Shown here piece by piece: positions 1 to 12,345 of a stretch of 64,000 nucleotides of DNA. Source of the DNA: Vitellaria paradoxa. Its lineage: Eukaryota > Streptophyta > Magnoliopsida > Ericales > Sapotaceae. The stretch is taken from NCBI GenBank assembly GCA_019916065.1, contig CM034241.1:1394562-1458561 (forward strand), read 5' to 3'. The position numbers and the translations under genes are program-made. The notes beneath the pieces are model-generated. The model was given only the letters and a program-made list of their open reading frames with translations, was not told the DNA's origin and ran no database searches. Within the stretch, counting starts at the first letter, position 1, and the number at the start of each line of letters is the position of its first letter.

Positions 1-127
1 TCAAAAGTTACAAAAAATTACTAAAAAGTACTATTTATTTTACCAAATGCACCAAAAATTGCAATTAGTAACTTTTAGCAAAAAAATGTCAAAAGTTGCT
101 AAAATTTGGACTTCCAAACGGCCTCTA
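1..127. mobile_element. Partial MITE end in PATL6 intron 3
   Basis: A/T-rich DNA ending TTCCAAACGGCCTCTAAG, the same type of end as the other GTTTGG-ended elements in the window. The left half lies beyond the edge. It sits in the last visible PATL6 intron. Confidence 0.4.
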
Positions 128-467
128 AGAGCTCGCTAATTAAGTTCCCAATAAAGCGCCATATTAGCTAAACACTAAGCAAGAACATATAATTAGCCAT
201 GGATCAGAATGGAAAAATGTCACTTTACCAGAACTTCGAACAAGAATAAAAGACCACTTTCATGGATTATTCGTTTTGAAGTGTTTGGCCTATAATGAAT
301 CCACATCATGTAAACTATTTTGGTTAAGCCTTTGGATTTTTATAGCATTACTCAATTAGAATTTAGGAATTTGGGTAAATATGGCAACCAAGATGCTTGA
401 ATTAGTAGATTAAGATAAATGGAATGGAAAGTAATGACACTTGTGAGGATGATTATAGCAAATGAAC

Positions 468-2238
468 CTCAATGCCCTCAATCTGTATGTTCACTTTCTC
501 TCCTCCTTTCACAGTAAACTCTGAGGCTGGTTTTGGTGGACCATTCTGCAGATCACTGGGTCGGCTCAGTCCACCATATTGAACTGGAACATCCTCTGGC
601 CTAATAAACCTGATCCCCAAAAAAATGAAAAAAAAAATTGATAAAAAAAACCACTTCAATTATGTAAACTAAATGATAACCCATGAAAAAAAAGGGGGGG
701 GTGGAAAAGACTCCAAAAATAAAGAAAAGAACAGAAAGCAGAAACAGCAGTGTTCTGGTCAAGTGAATAACAGGCCCGAAACAGGGGAAAATCCGAAAAT
801 CAAGGTAAAAAATTAAAAACCCAGATCTCAAATATGGTAAAAACAAATCTGAAAGAAACAATTAAGAAGATTGATGACTTAGAAACAAGTAAGCAAGCAA
901 CAGATTTATCAAAGTACAAAACATCAGAATTTGTAAGCAGAAAAGCCAAAGTAGAGAACAAAATGGAACCTGAGTTGTGTACTCACTTATAAAGAGTCTC
1001 AGCAACATTCCCTTCCCTAGAGATCACAAACTTGCTCTTGGTTCGTTGAGTCAGAAACGGACTGAACATTGAATACAGCATGCTGAAGTACCATGGTACA
1101 TTGATAAATATCTACGCCCAACAAAAAATATGAAAGTTAATCTGAAGCTAAACAAGAACATGCATCTGTATATACACTTGCATGCATATACATACATATA
1201 TTTGTGTATATATAGGGGGCGTTGGGAGCATAATTTTTAGCCCAAAAAAATTACCAATTCTCAACTCAAAAATTATTAAAAATTATCAAAAATTATTAAA
1301 AATTATAAAAAATTTTATCAAATACCTAAGAGTTACAAAAAAATCGTGAAAATTTATTATTTACTCTACCAAATATATTAAAAATTGGAGTTAATAATTT
1401 TTAATAAAAACAACAAAAATTACTAAAAATTTTTGCGTCCAAACGCCACCACAAACAAAATGTAAAATTTGATTACCTTGCGGGCGACCATTTCAGGGTA
1501 ATTGTCCTGGAAAAGAGAGAGAATGTGGTTGGAGGCGACTCTGAGCTCACGCTTGGGCATGTCTTTGAGATCAGTGACTTGAATAATGGAGTTAACTCCA
1601 CCAGGCTTGAATTGCAGAAGCTTAATCCCCCTCTCGAGGACTTGAACCCTCCATCTAAGGAACTTCTGGAGCTTATCATCGTCCCCAAACACCTTCTCGT
1701 ACATCTCCTTGTCTTTGAACACTCCATAAGCGTTGTAACAAACTGGGTGTCCCTCTCTGTCGCAGCTGTGCATGTAAGCGACCACGCCTTCGAGTTCTTT
1801 GAAACCCAAGTCTTCTTCGAGAATATTCTCGGCTTCGAAGCTTTTTCGCCAAGACAAGCACTTGGTGAGCATTTGAAGCGAGTCAGAGACCTTGAAGTCT
1901 CTGGCGCGGAGGAATTTGAGGAGGATCACGTCGGCTCTGTCATCTCCGGCGAGGAGAGGGATGGACCACATGGAGGCGGAGGAGTCAGGGCCGTGAGAGG
2001 CCGTGAGCTTGTCCTTGAGGTCTTGGAGGGCTTTTCTTTCCGAGGGCTTGAGGTGAGAAAGGAAGTAGGTGTCTTCTCTGAAGGACGGAGTTCGGAGCGT
2101 GGCGGCGCCGGCGGCCTCCATTAGAGTGCCGACGAAGCTTTTCTTGTAGGGCGGTGGCTTTGGGGACGATTCTGGATGTGGGTCTTGCTGGATTGAAATG
2201 GGTGATGAAGCTTCCATCGATGGGTTTAAGAGAGACAC
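468..2238 (-). CDS. PATL6: PATELLIN-6-like Sec14/CRAL-TRIO phosphoinositide-transfer protein, C-terminus outside window
   Basis: Patellins bind membrane phosphoinositides through a Sec14 lipid pocket and a C-terminal GOLD domain, in trafficking and cell-plate formation. Three exons are visible on the minus strand: 2238-1477, 1111-987 and 609-468, with reading phase kept at each junction (donors AAG|GTAATC, AA|GTGAGT, GAG|GTTCAT; acceptors CGTAG|, ATCAG|). They give 343 residues. The CRAL-TRIO N segment (VILLKFLRARDFKV) lies near residue 105; the Sec14 core includes LRWRVQVLERGIKLLQFKPG and FKPGGVNSIIQVTDLKDMPK; exon 2 carries NVPWYFSMLYSMFSPFLTQR; exon 3 begins FIRPEDVPVQYGGLSRP. These match PATL6 more closely than other patellins. 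The GOLD-domain exon is not in 1-467, so the gene continues past the left edge. An in-frame Met at 2217 (MEASSP) matches the usual family start; 2238 is the upstream alternative. Intron 1 contains a MITE. Confidence 0.93.
1215..1450. mobile_element. Short MITE-like element in PATL6 intron 1
   Basis: About 236 bp bounded by imperfect inverted ends: GGGGGCGTTGGGA on the left and the complement of GGTGGCGTTTGGAC on the right. The interior is A/T-rich (repeated AAAATTATTAAAAATTAT-type runs). The GGYGCGTTTGG-type ends recur throughout the window. I see no clear target-site duplication here. Confidence 0.5.
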
Positions 2239-2760
2239 AAATGGAATCTGTAGAACAAAAAATGCAATTGGTAGAGAGAGAGAGACAGAGAGAGGGAGAG
2301 GTTTTAAAGAGACGAAACGAATGATGGTTAACTGTATATATCTTCAAAGGAAAGAGGTCAGAGAAACAGTGCTCTCTATTCTCTGAAGCAATCGACAGAG
2401 GTTACGCCATGAGCATTTGCAGGGGGGGAAAAGGACAACAAGTGACAGTGAGAGAGGGGGGTGAGGGGAGGGGAGGAAACAGAGTAAGGTAAGGGCGCGT
2501 TTGTGTTCCAAACAGCATAAATTAATGCGTTTGAAAAAGCGACGTCACCGGTGCGTGATTGTGGAGCCGCGAGGCGAGTTCAAATTTTCAAAAGCGGCTT
2601 CAATGGAAAAAGCTTGTTTGAGCTCTGGATCGCGGGGTGGTGCCAAAGCGGCTCTTAGCCGATATACGAGCTGCGCCAACCAAAGAAGTTGGATAGAAAA
2701 ATAAATTGAAGCAGTCACCGGTTCAGAGAGAGTGGGGGGGTGCACGGGTTGCGCGTGGTT
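2239..2760 (-). promoter_or_regulatory. PATL6 leader and promoter region
   Basis: Directly upstream of the PATL6 start. A GA-rich tract at about 2273-2297 reads as a CT-rich leader on the transcribed strand. Further up is an unusually GC- and CpG-rich stretch (about 2500-2750) containing a GACGTC palindrome at 2541-2546, the core of bZIP/TGA sites. No clear TATA box is visible. Only the location and composition support the call. Confidence 0.4.
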
Positions 2761-3075
2761 CAGGGCAGCTCCTGTTATATTTGTTTATTAATATATTATT
2801 ATTATTATTATTTCTCTTTCTTTCGTGGGTTTAAATTCATATCGGTAATTTTGAATTCAAAAGTAAAGATTTTTTATTTGATGTGTCAATGTGAATTTAA
2901 AATACTTCAGTAATTTAAAAAAAATTACAAAATAACGAAGTGGTTTTATAACTATTCCAAGCTATCTTTATATTACTTATTTAAGTATTTGTTATTTATA
3001 TATTTATATATATAAAAAGAATGGACTAAATTACTTCTTTTTTAAGTACAATTTCATACATTAAAAATTATTTAT

Positions 3076-3107
<32 letters not shown>

Positions 3108-3496
3108 GAAAGAATGGATTAAAAATTCCTAGCATGACAACCCTTGAAATCTTCATGTTCCAGTGCCGGTTGCTTGCAAAAGCGTCGTTTATCTTTGCTG
3201 GTGGCCTCACAAAAAACTTTATTTTTTTTATTATTATTATAATTGATGGTAAAAGTTTTTTTTTTTTTTTAACTATTAGACTACAATTTTTTTTTACAGT
3301 GTCCAGATATTTTCACATCGTAATAATCTGCAAAAAAAATGCAGTAGGATGGGCACGGCAAAGGGGACCTTTCTGCTCAAATTTGTAGCGAGGGTGGGTT
3401 TAACGCACTGAGAAAAATGTTTAAAATTTTTTAAAATTTTTAAAAATATTCACTTTTTATTTTACCGTGAGAATTACGAACTCACAAATTATTTTT

Positions 3497-3999
3497 GGTG
3501 CGTTTGGTGCACTAAATTTTGGTGAAAATATCTAAAAATCTTTATATACTTTTACACATTCTTGGCTTCTCAAAATTAAAAAAAAAATGTCAATACCCTT
3601 AAAAAAAATCAATAATTAGAATTCAGTTAATCAAATGGCAAAAATTTTTTCATCATTCTCACCATAGATTCTTAAGCTATCGAATGACACTCACTTTGAC
3701 TTTTTTTGTGAGTTCGTAAAAACCGTTCTGATGGATTGTAGAAACCGTCCTGACAGATTCGCGTGGTCAACTTCCGTCCAAACGATTTTTACAATCCGTT
3801 TAGACGGATTGTAGTGCAAAGAAATTATGACTGTCCAAAATTTTGAATTCGTCCAAACGAAAATCCAATCCGTTAGAATGAGAATCTTACTATTTATCTC
3901 CAAAAAACGCGATTTGAGATGTGTGTAACAAACATAAAAAATTTTTCCAAACCATATTTTTTCTCATTTTTTCTCATTTTTTACTACTTCAAACTTACC
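3497..3999 (-). mobile_element. Tourist-like (PIF/Harbinger) MITE, about 500 bp, copy 1
   Basis: It starts GGTGCGTTTGG and ends near TTCAAACTTACC. Read on the minus strand it follows the element at 8956-9450 along its whole length, including an internal segment shared almost base for base (AATCCGTTTAGACGGATTG against AATCTTTCTAAACGGATTG). Short ORFs in both copies come from this repeat and are not genes. Confidence 0.65.
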
Positions 4000-4542
4000 A
4001 TTTACTTTATTTTACTTTTAATTATTCTAAACGCCTCTTAAGAAAAATAAAAAAAAGTATACTTTGGATTTTGGAAACATAAGTAAATATATAAATATAT
4101 GAATATATATAATTCAAACGCATTTCACGAAGTGAAAGATTGAGAATTTTTTTTTTGGGATCTGAATATTTGAAAAACAGGGTAAGCACTAGTTAGAGTG
4201 ATAATTTAATATTTGTTTAATTAGAACCCTAATCATTTTACCCATACGGGCTTGTCATTTATTTTTTTTACTGAGAACCCTTTGGCTTCTCAAAAACTCC
4301 AACTTTTAGTAATTTAGAGATTTTGTTGCGATTGATTAAGCTTTTAAAGTTAGAGAAATTAAGAGGAAATTAAAAAAATTATTGATTTTGTATTGATTTA
4401 GTAATTTTTTTATTTTTTATATTTGATAAAAGTTAAAAAAATTAAAAAAAAATTTATAAGTTAAAATTTTTTAGTTGTCAACCAAACGGACACTGAGAGT
4501 ATAAGAGTTATTTAATTTATAGACATTTTAAATGCAACTAAC

Positions 4543-4584
<42 letters not shown>

Positions 4585-6490
4585 TGGACTCCAAACTTTA
4601 AAATTATCCTAAAAAATAAATTATAATTTTCCTGAAATTCGAGGAGATAAACATGCATGGAGTAACAATGAGGGGGGACTTATTAAAATTTTAAAATATT
4701 TTTTTAACATTTTCTAAAATCCTATTTAGAAAAATAGAGAGATTGTCTCTAAAAGACTTAGTTATATTTAGAGCATCAAAAAATTTTTAATAAACTTAAA
4801 TTTTTTTAATGTTCTTAATTCGTTAAACCAAAAAAATCTATAACTTTCTTTAAGTTTTCTTCAATCTCTATCAACTTTTTTCAACCTTTCCATTGAGAGT
4901 AGAAGTTACAAAATATATATATATATATATATTGATACTTCAAACCCCCCAATATTGAAAAAGAAGAAATTAGCCTAGGGGGCTAAATATAAACCCACAT
5001 TATTGTGGAAACCTGTGAAAGGAAAAAGGGAAAAGAGAAGATAAAAGAAAAAAAAATTGGAAAAGAGAAAAGAAAGTGAATCCTGTCGTCTTTTGCTTTT
5101 TTTTCTTTTTTTTTTTTTTAACATCGGAATGAATTGTACTTTTTGACTTAATGGATACAACCTAAGTTAATTTATTTAGACTTTAATCATCAGTTCCATA
5201 AAAGGGTGTGAAGTGTCCTAACAATATGCTTCTTTCTATCCATGCCTGAGAAACTCCATAATTATCCCAAAGTGAAAAAGCCAAAGGTACATCTTCAGGT
5301 ATCTCTCTCCCCCCCCCCCCCTCTAATTCTACTTCATTAATCTCTCTCCCAATTACGGATTGGGGTAGAGATCCGAGCTTAGTCGAATTAAATTTTAATT
5401 TATTTAAACTTAATTTAAATTATTTATATTAGATTTAAATTCAACCTCAGTTTAAACTTTTATATAATATTAAGATCGTTTCTTATATTTTTCGATTGAA
5501 CTAAAGAGATGTCATTTTAATTTAAAATACAGTAAATAAAATATAAAAATATTATTAAAAATATAAAAATATTATAAAAAATATATATATATATATTATT
5601 TTGTCGAATTAGTTTGTGAGAAGTTTTCTAAAGTCGAATTCGAACTCGATTCTAAACTGAGTCATAAGTTGAGTTTCATTTGAACTTATTTTAATCATGA
5701 ATTAAATTCGAACTGAGCTCAAAAGTCTCAAATAGTATAAAAAAATTTAGCTCATTTTTATCCTTAGTTTAGGTGCAGAGAAGGATCCTTCTTTCTTGAG
5801 TTTCAAAGAATTTTAGAGTTTTTTTTTTTGTTTATTTTAATGTTAAAAATACTATATATATTAAAAAAAATGAAACGTTAATGTAATTTTAACAAAAATT
5901 TTAGTACTTTTAAAGCTCGCTTCCCATTTTTTTTTTTTAAAGCATTTAATTATCGTCTCTTATCTTCTTAAATATCGATTTCTGCATCAATCACTGCTCT
6001 TACTTTCTTTCACCCTAAGAATTAGATGGTTTAAATGAGCGAGTCATAAAGATTAAAGTCGTGTTTCTCTCTTAAAGCATTGACAAAATCATCACACTTG
6101 ACCACATCTCGCTGCAATTTGGTTGAATACTTTGCTCCAAACAGTACTAATTGTTACTTCTTACTTTTTTCACTTTTTATGACATATCCAATATATTATT
6201 GCAGTAAGCTCACATTATATCGGTTTGTGTTTGGTTGAATCAAATGATTGCAAGTGATGTTGCTTTGGTTGGTATAAATATATATATATATATATATATG
6301 AGTTATGTTATATAATTAAAGATATTATTAAAAAAAGTTACGTGTACAATATTTAACATATTGGTTAAAAATAATATACCCTAAAATTATATTTTTATTA
6401 CGGTATTATCATTTTGACCAATGTTTTTGTACATTTTTTTTAAGTAGAATATCAATTTTAAAAAATATATAAATTAATTCTATCTTTTCA

Positions 6491-6614
6491 GAGGCGTTTG
6501 GTTTATCAAATTTTATCAAAAATTACAAAAACTTACAAATTTTTTCTAATCAAATTTTATTACGTGTCATTTTTATATCAATTTATTCATTTTTTTTATC
6601 ATTCAAACACTCCG
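6491..6614. mobile_element. Short MITE, about 124 bp
   Basis: Bounded by GAGGCGTTTGGTTTATC and the complement of TTCGGAGTGTTTGAATG. The interior (ATCAAATTTTATCA and ATTTTTATATCAATTT) is shared with about 27484-27606, so this is a subfamily distinct from the 500-bp elements. Confidence 0.5.
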
Positions 6615-7012
6615 AAGAGTTTTTACACCCACACACAGACATATATATATATATATATATTGATATTGTAACTAATAAGAGTTTTTCAAATGATAAAATC
6701 CAAAATATATATATATATATATATATTTCTCAACCACTCAATTGTTTAGCAAACATGAATTTTTGTTTAATTTTTTTTTTTTTGGTTTTATATGATTCTT
6801 TTCATTACATTTCAATTTTTTATTATCTGCTAACTTTTACACATATTTCAAAATAACTTTTACACATAGTTTACAAATAATTATAAAAAATATATATATT
6901 TGAAAATAAAAAATTCTCAAAGTTTGAGATTTCTTCTGGCAAAATGACAACTTTTTTCACCCTGTCAGCCAAACCCCATTTCATGGAGGATTACAACTCA
7001 TCCATACGAAGA

Positions 7013-7043
<31 letters not shown>

Positions 7044-7338
7044 CAGTCCTTAGCCCTAAGAAAATGAAAATTGAAAGGGTAACAAATTGAAGTGGCCTTT
7101 AGATTTGAGAGCAATGATGAAGTAAGACAACTAAATTTGGGCCATTTTTAGCTTGGAAATTACGATGCTTTATTAAATGAAGAAAGGCATGTGCGCTGCA
7201 ACCTACGTTTCAAACTAGTAGGGTTGACAAAAAGCACCACAATTATTGGCACTTTATTGGCTAAAAGAGCTACAGGGCTTTCTACATTGCGGATCTGGAG
7301 GGCTTGTTGGTCTTAAACTTTAAGAGTCTGTCTTATGG

Positions 7339-7977
7339 TTAAGTCCCATTCATTGAATTCATGTAAATTTTATTTTACCGTTAAATTTAAAAAATAATTT
7401 TTTATTTTATTCAAAGAGTAATCTAGCAAATGCGTTATTCTGTATCTCTCTCGATGAGTTCCCTCACATAAGAGTCCGATGAAACTCCAACTCTTATCAA
7501 TATTTCGACAAAACTCAGTCGGAGTCTTTCGTCGTCACCACAAGTTCAATACCTCAACAGTCCAGGTTGTCACCGTTGAACTTGACGGCGAGCAACGACC
7601 CAACGACAAAAAGAAAAGAAAAATGAAAACTGAAGTCAAAATTCATATCTCGGCCCAACCTTGGTTCTGGCAATGAATTAAAGACCCCAAAAAATCAAAA
7701 AATGAAGAAAGAGAAAATACAAATTATGAAAGATAAAAACACACATTTTCTCTCTCTTCTTTTTTGGGTTTTCATCGATTGTTACCGAAGTTTTTCTGCT
7801 GGCTTTCTTTTACTGTCAGATACAAACTGAGTTTCATCGAATCGTACGTGAGGCAACCCAATGAAAGAGAAACAGGAAAGCACATTTACTAGATTACTTA
7901 TAAATAAAATAAAAAATTATTTTTTAAATCTAACCGTGAGATGAGATTTACATAAGTTTAATGGATGAAATTTAAGT
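7339..7977. mobile_element. About 640-bp element with roughly 95-bp terminal inverted repeats
   Basis: The left arm 7339-7434 and right arm 7881-7977 are inverted copies of each other: CATGTAAATTTTATTTTACC against the complement reading TATGTAAATCTCATCTCAC, then a shared block AAATTTAAAAAATAATTTTT and AAGTAATCTAG. The interior is less AT-rich and has no transposase-like ORF. Long arms suggest a Mutator-type non-autonomous element; I could not identify a 9-bp target duplication. Confidence 0.6.
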
Positions 7978-8955
7978 TCAGGATCCTAAAGTAAAAAGCC
8001 AACTTCAAGCTTCCAGATCCTTCTCCCTTGGGGTGGTTGTCTCCTGCTACGTCCTCCCCCAATAAACTGATCCAAGGGTTAATTAGGAGGCCTTGCAGTG
8101 CAGCCCCTGTTGCGCAGCAGAGTCCCGGTGTCCCCACTAATATGAATGTGGGTGTGTTTAATGTATTGAAAAATATTTAAAAATTTTAAAAATTTTTTAA
8201 AAATTTTAAAAATTATTTATTTTTTATCTCAATATATAAATTACGAATTCATAAATTATATTAAATTATCTTACTTTTGTTACTTCGAACGTCCCCTTTT
8301 ACATGATTCCGTATATATATTCCGGCCACTTAAGCTTTAGCAATTGAATTGTAACCTATATACATGATTCCGAATATATTATTGAAACAATAAAAGAAAT
8401 TTTATTTAAATGAAAAGACACAAAATATATATACAAGGAACATTTGGAGTTAGAAAATTGAGGTAAAATGTGATTGGTTTATTTTTTAGTGTTTGAAGTG
8501 TAAGTAAAAAATCACAAAAAAGTAGAGATGAATAATGAAAATTTGTTCGAATTGATTCTAGCACAGAAAATTCATTCAAACGAATTCTAATAGAGAATTT
8601 CTGACATTTTGTACAAAACTTTTTAGAAATTTATCAAAATTTTACCTAAATTTGTAGAAATTATAAAAATTTGTAAAGATTTATATAAATTTATAGAGCT
8701 TTTATAAAGATTTAAGTAGTTCGAAGTGAAAAAAAAGTTATAAAAATTTGTAAAGATTTTTAGTAACTTTTAGTGTTCCAAACGCTGGTGAAGTTTTGAT
8801 CTCCTTCATTCATTTGATGAGTTGTATTTATAGACTTGTATTTGTACTTAAGGTTCATCTGTCATACAAAATTTTAACAATTTCTGAATTTTACATGTAT
8901 ATATTTTATGCTTAGTAAAAATTTTACTTTATTTAATTTTTTTTTTCAAAACTTA

Positions 8956-9450
8956 GGGTGTGTTTGGGATAATAAAACGTGAAATAAAATGACATAAAAT
9001 ATGGTTTGGAAATTTTTTTTGCGCTTGGTGCACACATCTCAATTTGCGTTTTTTGAAGATGAACACTAAAATTCTATTCCGACAGATTGGATTTTCATTT
9101 GGACAGATTCAAAATTTTGGGCAGTCATGACTTCTTTGCATTACAATCTTTCTAAACGGATTGTAAAAATCGTTTGGACGGAAGTTGGCTGCACAAATTC
9201 GTCAGAAAGATTTTTACAATCCATTAGAACGATTTGTACAATCTCCCAGAAAAAGTCAAAATGGGTGTCATTTGGTAACTTGAGAGTCTATGGTGAGAAT
9301 GGTAAGAAAATTTTTGTTATTTGATTAACTGAATTCTAGTTATCAATTTTTTTTTTTGAACTTTGAGAAAATAAAAAATGTGTAAAAATGTAATAGAGAT
9401 TTTTAAAGATTCATATATTTTTACCAAATTTCTATATACCAAACGCACCC
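8956..9450 (+). mobile_element. Tourist-like (PIF/Harbinger) MITE, 495 bp, copy 2, with TTA target duplication
   Basis: It begins GGGTGTGTTTGG and ends CCAAACGCACCC, a 12-bp inverted repeat with one mismatch, and is flanked by TTA at 8953-8955 and 9451-9453. TTA target sites and this end sequence are typical of Tourist-like MITEs mobilised by PIF/Harbinger transposases. It is the best-bounded copy in the window. Confidence 0.75.
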
Positions 9451-9453
9451 TTA

Positions 9454-9575
9454 ATGTTTAAAACACATAAAAAATTACAAAAATTTGAAAATTTCCCTAC
9501 CTTTTGATAACAATTTATAAATTTTTATCCAATGCATAAAAATTTACAAGAATAATGTGCCAAACGTGTCCTTAA
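9454..9575. mobile_element. Adjacent short MITE fragment
   Basis: A/T-rich stretch directly after the 495-bp element, ending CCAAACGTGTCCTTAAA, which resembles the right end of that family. Probably a second short insertion abutting the first; the left boundary is unclear. Confidence 0.35.
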
Positions 9576-11238
9576 ATACTGCGCCTACCTAGGTAAGCTG
9601 CTAAACTCACCTCCGTGTGAATGAGGAAGCTTCAAGCTTGACTTTAGACTTCAGAACAGTGCAGCATTCGAAAATGGCAATGCTAGTGTCTATTTTATCT
9701 GCTCTGAAAGCCCTCCGACAACCAAACGTGCCTTTAATTCAAATTCGTACAGTCTTTCTCTCTCTGCTACCAATAAAGTATGTCTCATGTGGGAAACCAG
9801 CCGCTGCAGATGAGGTTTGAACTTTGGGGACGTGTTCGTGAAATCATTGGCGGAATGCAAGGCCTGTTAGTGGTTACCACCATTGTTGTAAGAAAAAAAA
9901 AATTATCTTCATGAGTTTATTATTTTAAAATATTAAATTTATAACAATTTTATATTATTCTCATCACATTTTTTGATGTATTTTATTTGTCGTATAACAT
10001 TAATTTTTAAAAGTAAAAAGTAACTTACTTAAGTGTCTCTTTAAAGTGTCAAATTTTGATAAAAAAAATAAAAAAGATAAATTTTAAATTAAAAAGTGTT
10101 TGATGTGTTTATCAAAAATTGTAAATAAAAAATTAGTAAAAGTTTAAGAAAAATTTGTAAAAGTTGAAAGAAATTGAAGAATGTTAAAAGAATAAAAAAT
10201 ATTTTTACTAAATTTTACCCTCTAAACACACATGATGCATCAATTACTTCAAATTAAGTAACATTTTATAATAGAAAAATGTCATAATGACTCACTTACG
10301 AAGGGAATTTTCTATTATGCTAATCCTAACAAAGAATTTCACTTGTTTAATATCACACACATCAATATCTCAATATGTATATTTAAGTTGCAGGTTTGCA
10401 CAATAACGAGTTATGAACCTATATCTTAAGAATTTGTTGCAATTTGGCTAGTTAAAAGAAGTTTGTCCTTCCAACCAATTGAAATATATACGAAAAAGAC
10501 TTCCAACTAATCAATCCTCCCCTGGGGCAGGGCTAAGGTCCCGTTTAGAGTATCAAAAGTCACTAAAATTTTATTTTTATTATACTTTTTAGCTAACTTT
10601 TTGTTAACCAAATACACCTTAAATAAAGTTTGTATGAAAATTCAAAAACCAACGTAAAAAATTAACCTTTTGATTTCTTGCATTTGAAAAGTCAAATTTA
10701 TAATTTTGGCAAAATATATTTCTTAATTTGTATAAAAATTAAATTTTTAATTTTGTTCCCAAACAAAAACCTAAATTCACCGAGCCAATTAATTTTTTAG
10801 TCAAAAAAGTATTGTAGAAATTTTTTAAAAGAGAGTGTTTAGAGTCAGCTGATAGGAAGCTTCTAGTTGCGTTTTATGTGCCCTGCTCAAGACCAACACT
10901 TTGTTTTTTCTTTTGTTTGTGGTTTTGTTGTTTTTGGGGGGGGGGGGGGAGGAGGAAATAGATACAGTGCCATGAAAGGTTAAAAAAATGAAAAGGAAGG
11001 GTGAACTAATTTTCCAGAACCCAGGCATGGGTTTTGGATTCAGAAGGGCCCACATGGTGTTTGTTTGCCATTGGGTACAATAATTTGAACCAGGGAATGT
11101 AGGGAAGTAAGGGCTTGTTTGGGTGCCACCCTGCCACTGATGAAGATGTACAAATTATCCAGTTCGGGATGAAGAGAAACAAAAATGTAAGGAATGGGTT
11201 ACGATGATTGATTGATTGATTGAAGTTGGGAAACCTAC

Positions 11239-11389
11239 CACCATCTACTTCATTCATTAACAAGTTCTTAGGCACATCCCCAAACAACAATGTTGCTGAA
11301 TCCATGATTTTAGGTCCAAGAACCGAGAGGCCCGTGACCCCATCGATGGCTGTCTCAAATTGGATTAACCCCGCCGAGTTAGAATTCAT
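11239..11389 (-). other. Unidentified gene-like fragment, possible orphan exon
   Basis: On the minus strand an ATG at 11389 opens a frame with non-AT-biased codons (MNSNSAGLIQFETAIDGVTG, later MDSATLLFGDVPKNLL). At 11239 the sequence reads TG|GTAGGT, a good splice donor. I do not recognise the protein and found no matching second exon between 10.8 and 11.2 kb. It could be a captured or decayed first exon, or chance. Confidence 0.25.
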
Positions 11390-11437
11390 GTTTTGGATTT
11401 ATCAGAATTCAAAATGATCTCCCTGTGATTGAACACT

Positions 11438-12345
11438 GGATTTAGGAATTAGAATAGGAATTATTTGGCGATAATTTTTTTTGGTTGATTAAGAAAATTT
11501 TAAGGTATGTTTATAATCATAAATTTGAAACTAAAAAACTTCTAATTATTTAAGAGCTGTTTGAAGCGTAAAAAATTTTAAAAATTAGCAAAAGTGAAAT
11601 TTTTAAAATTTGAAGTATAAAAAATTGTTTTGAAATGATAGTTAGATGCTTGTATTTGATTTAATATAAAATTGTTAAAAATTATATAAAGTGACACGTG
11701 ACAAAATTTTAGTGAAATATCTTGAAAATTTTCGGAGTTCTTTGAAACTTTTTTCATATAAATGTCAGTCTAATTTTTTAAAAAATCTGTCAAAATCTAT
11801 TGGAACGCACTATAATAGTAATTTGTTCAAATGAATTTTGACATATTTTTTAAAAAAGCTGAAACTTTTATTAATATTTTGGAGTTTTTTGGATTTAGGA
11901 ATTGGAATAGGTATTACCTGGCGAGATTTTTTTTTATTAAGAAAGTTTTAAGGTATGTTTATAATCATAAATTTGAAACTAAAAATTTCTAATTATTTAA
12001 GAGACCATTTGGAGTGTAAAAAATTCCAAAAGATAGCAAAAGTGAAATTTTTTTAAATTTTGAGTGTAAAAAATTATTTTAAAATGATAGTTAGATGTTT
12101 GTGTTTGATTTAAATAAAATTATTAAAAATTATATAAAGTGATACATGATAAAATTTTAGTGGAGAATCTTAAAAATTTTGGGAGTTTTGTGAAACTTTT
12201 TTGGTACAAATATCAGTGTCAAAATCTATTAGAATGCACTATAATGATTTATTTCAATGGATTTTGAATTTTTTTAAAAAAAATTGAAACTTTCGAATTT
12301 TTTGAGTTTTTTGAAATTCTTTAGACTTCAAATAGCCCCTAAATA
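11438..12345. repeat. Tandem duplication, unit about 453 bp, two copies
   Basis: Copy 1 starts at 11438 and copy 2 at 11891, both with GGATTTAGGAATT. Both carry TTTAAGGTATGTTTATAATC, AAATGATAGTTAGATG and AAAAATTATATAAAGTGA in the same order. The copies have diverged by scattered substitutions and small indels. Each contains a short GTTTGG-ended MITE-like segment. Confidence 0.8.

Noticed and set aside
1525..2124. 199-codon plus-strand frame antisense to PATL6 exon 1
   Set aside because: The minus-strand frame matches the patellin family; the antisense frame is its shadow.
3691..3903. Minus-strand 70-codon frame similar to a plus-strand frame at 9127-9324
   Set aside because: The similarity is real but arises because both lie in inverted copies of one non-coding MITE.
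7479..7676. 65-codon plus-strand frame
   Set aside because: Lies between the inverted arms of the 640-bp element and resembles no known protein.
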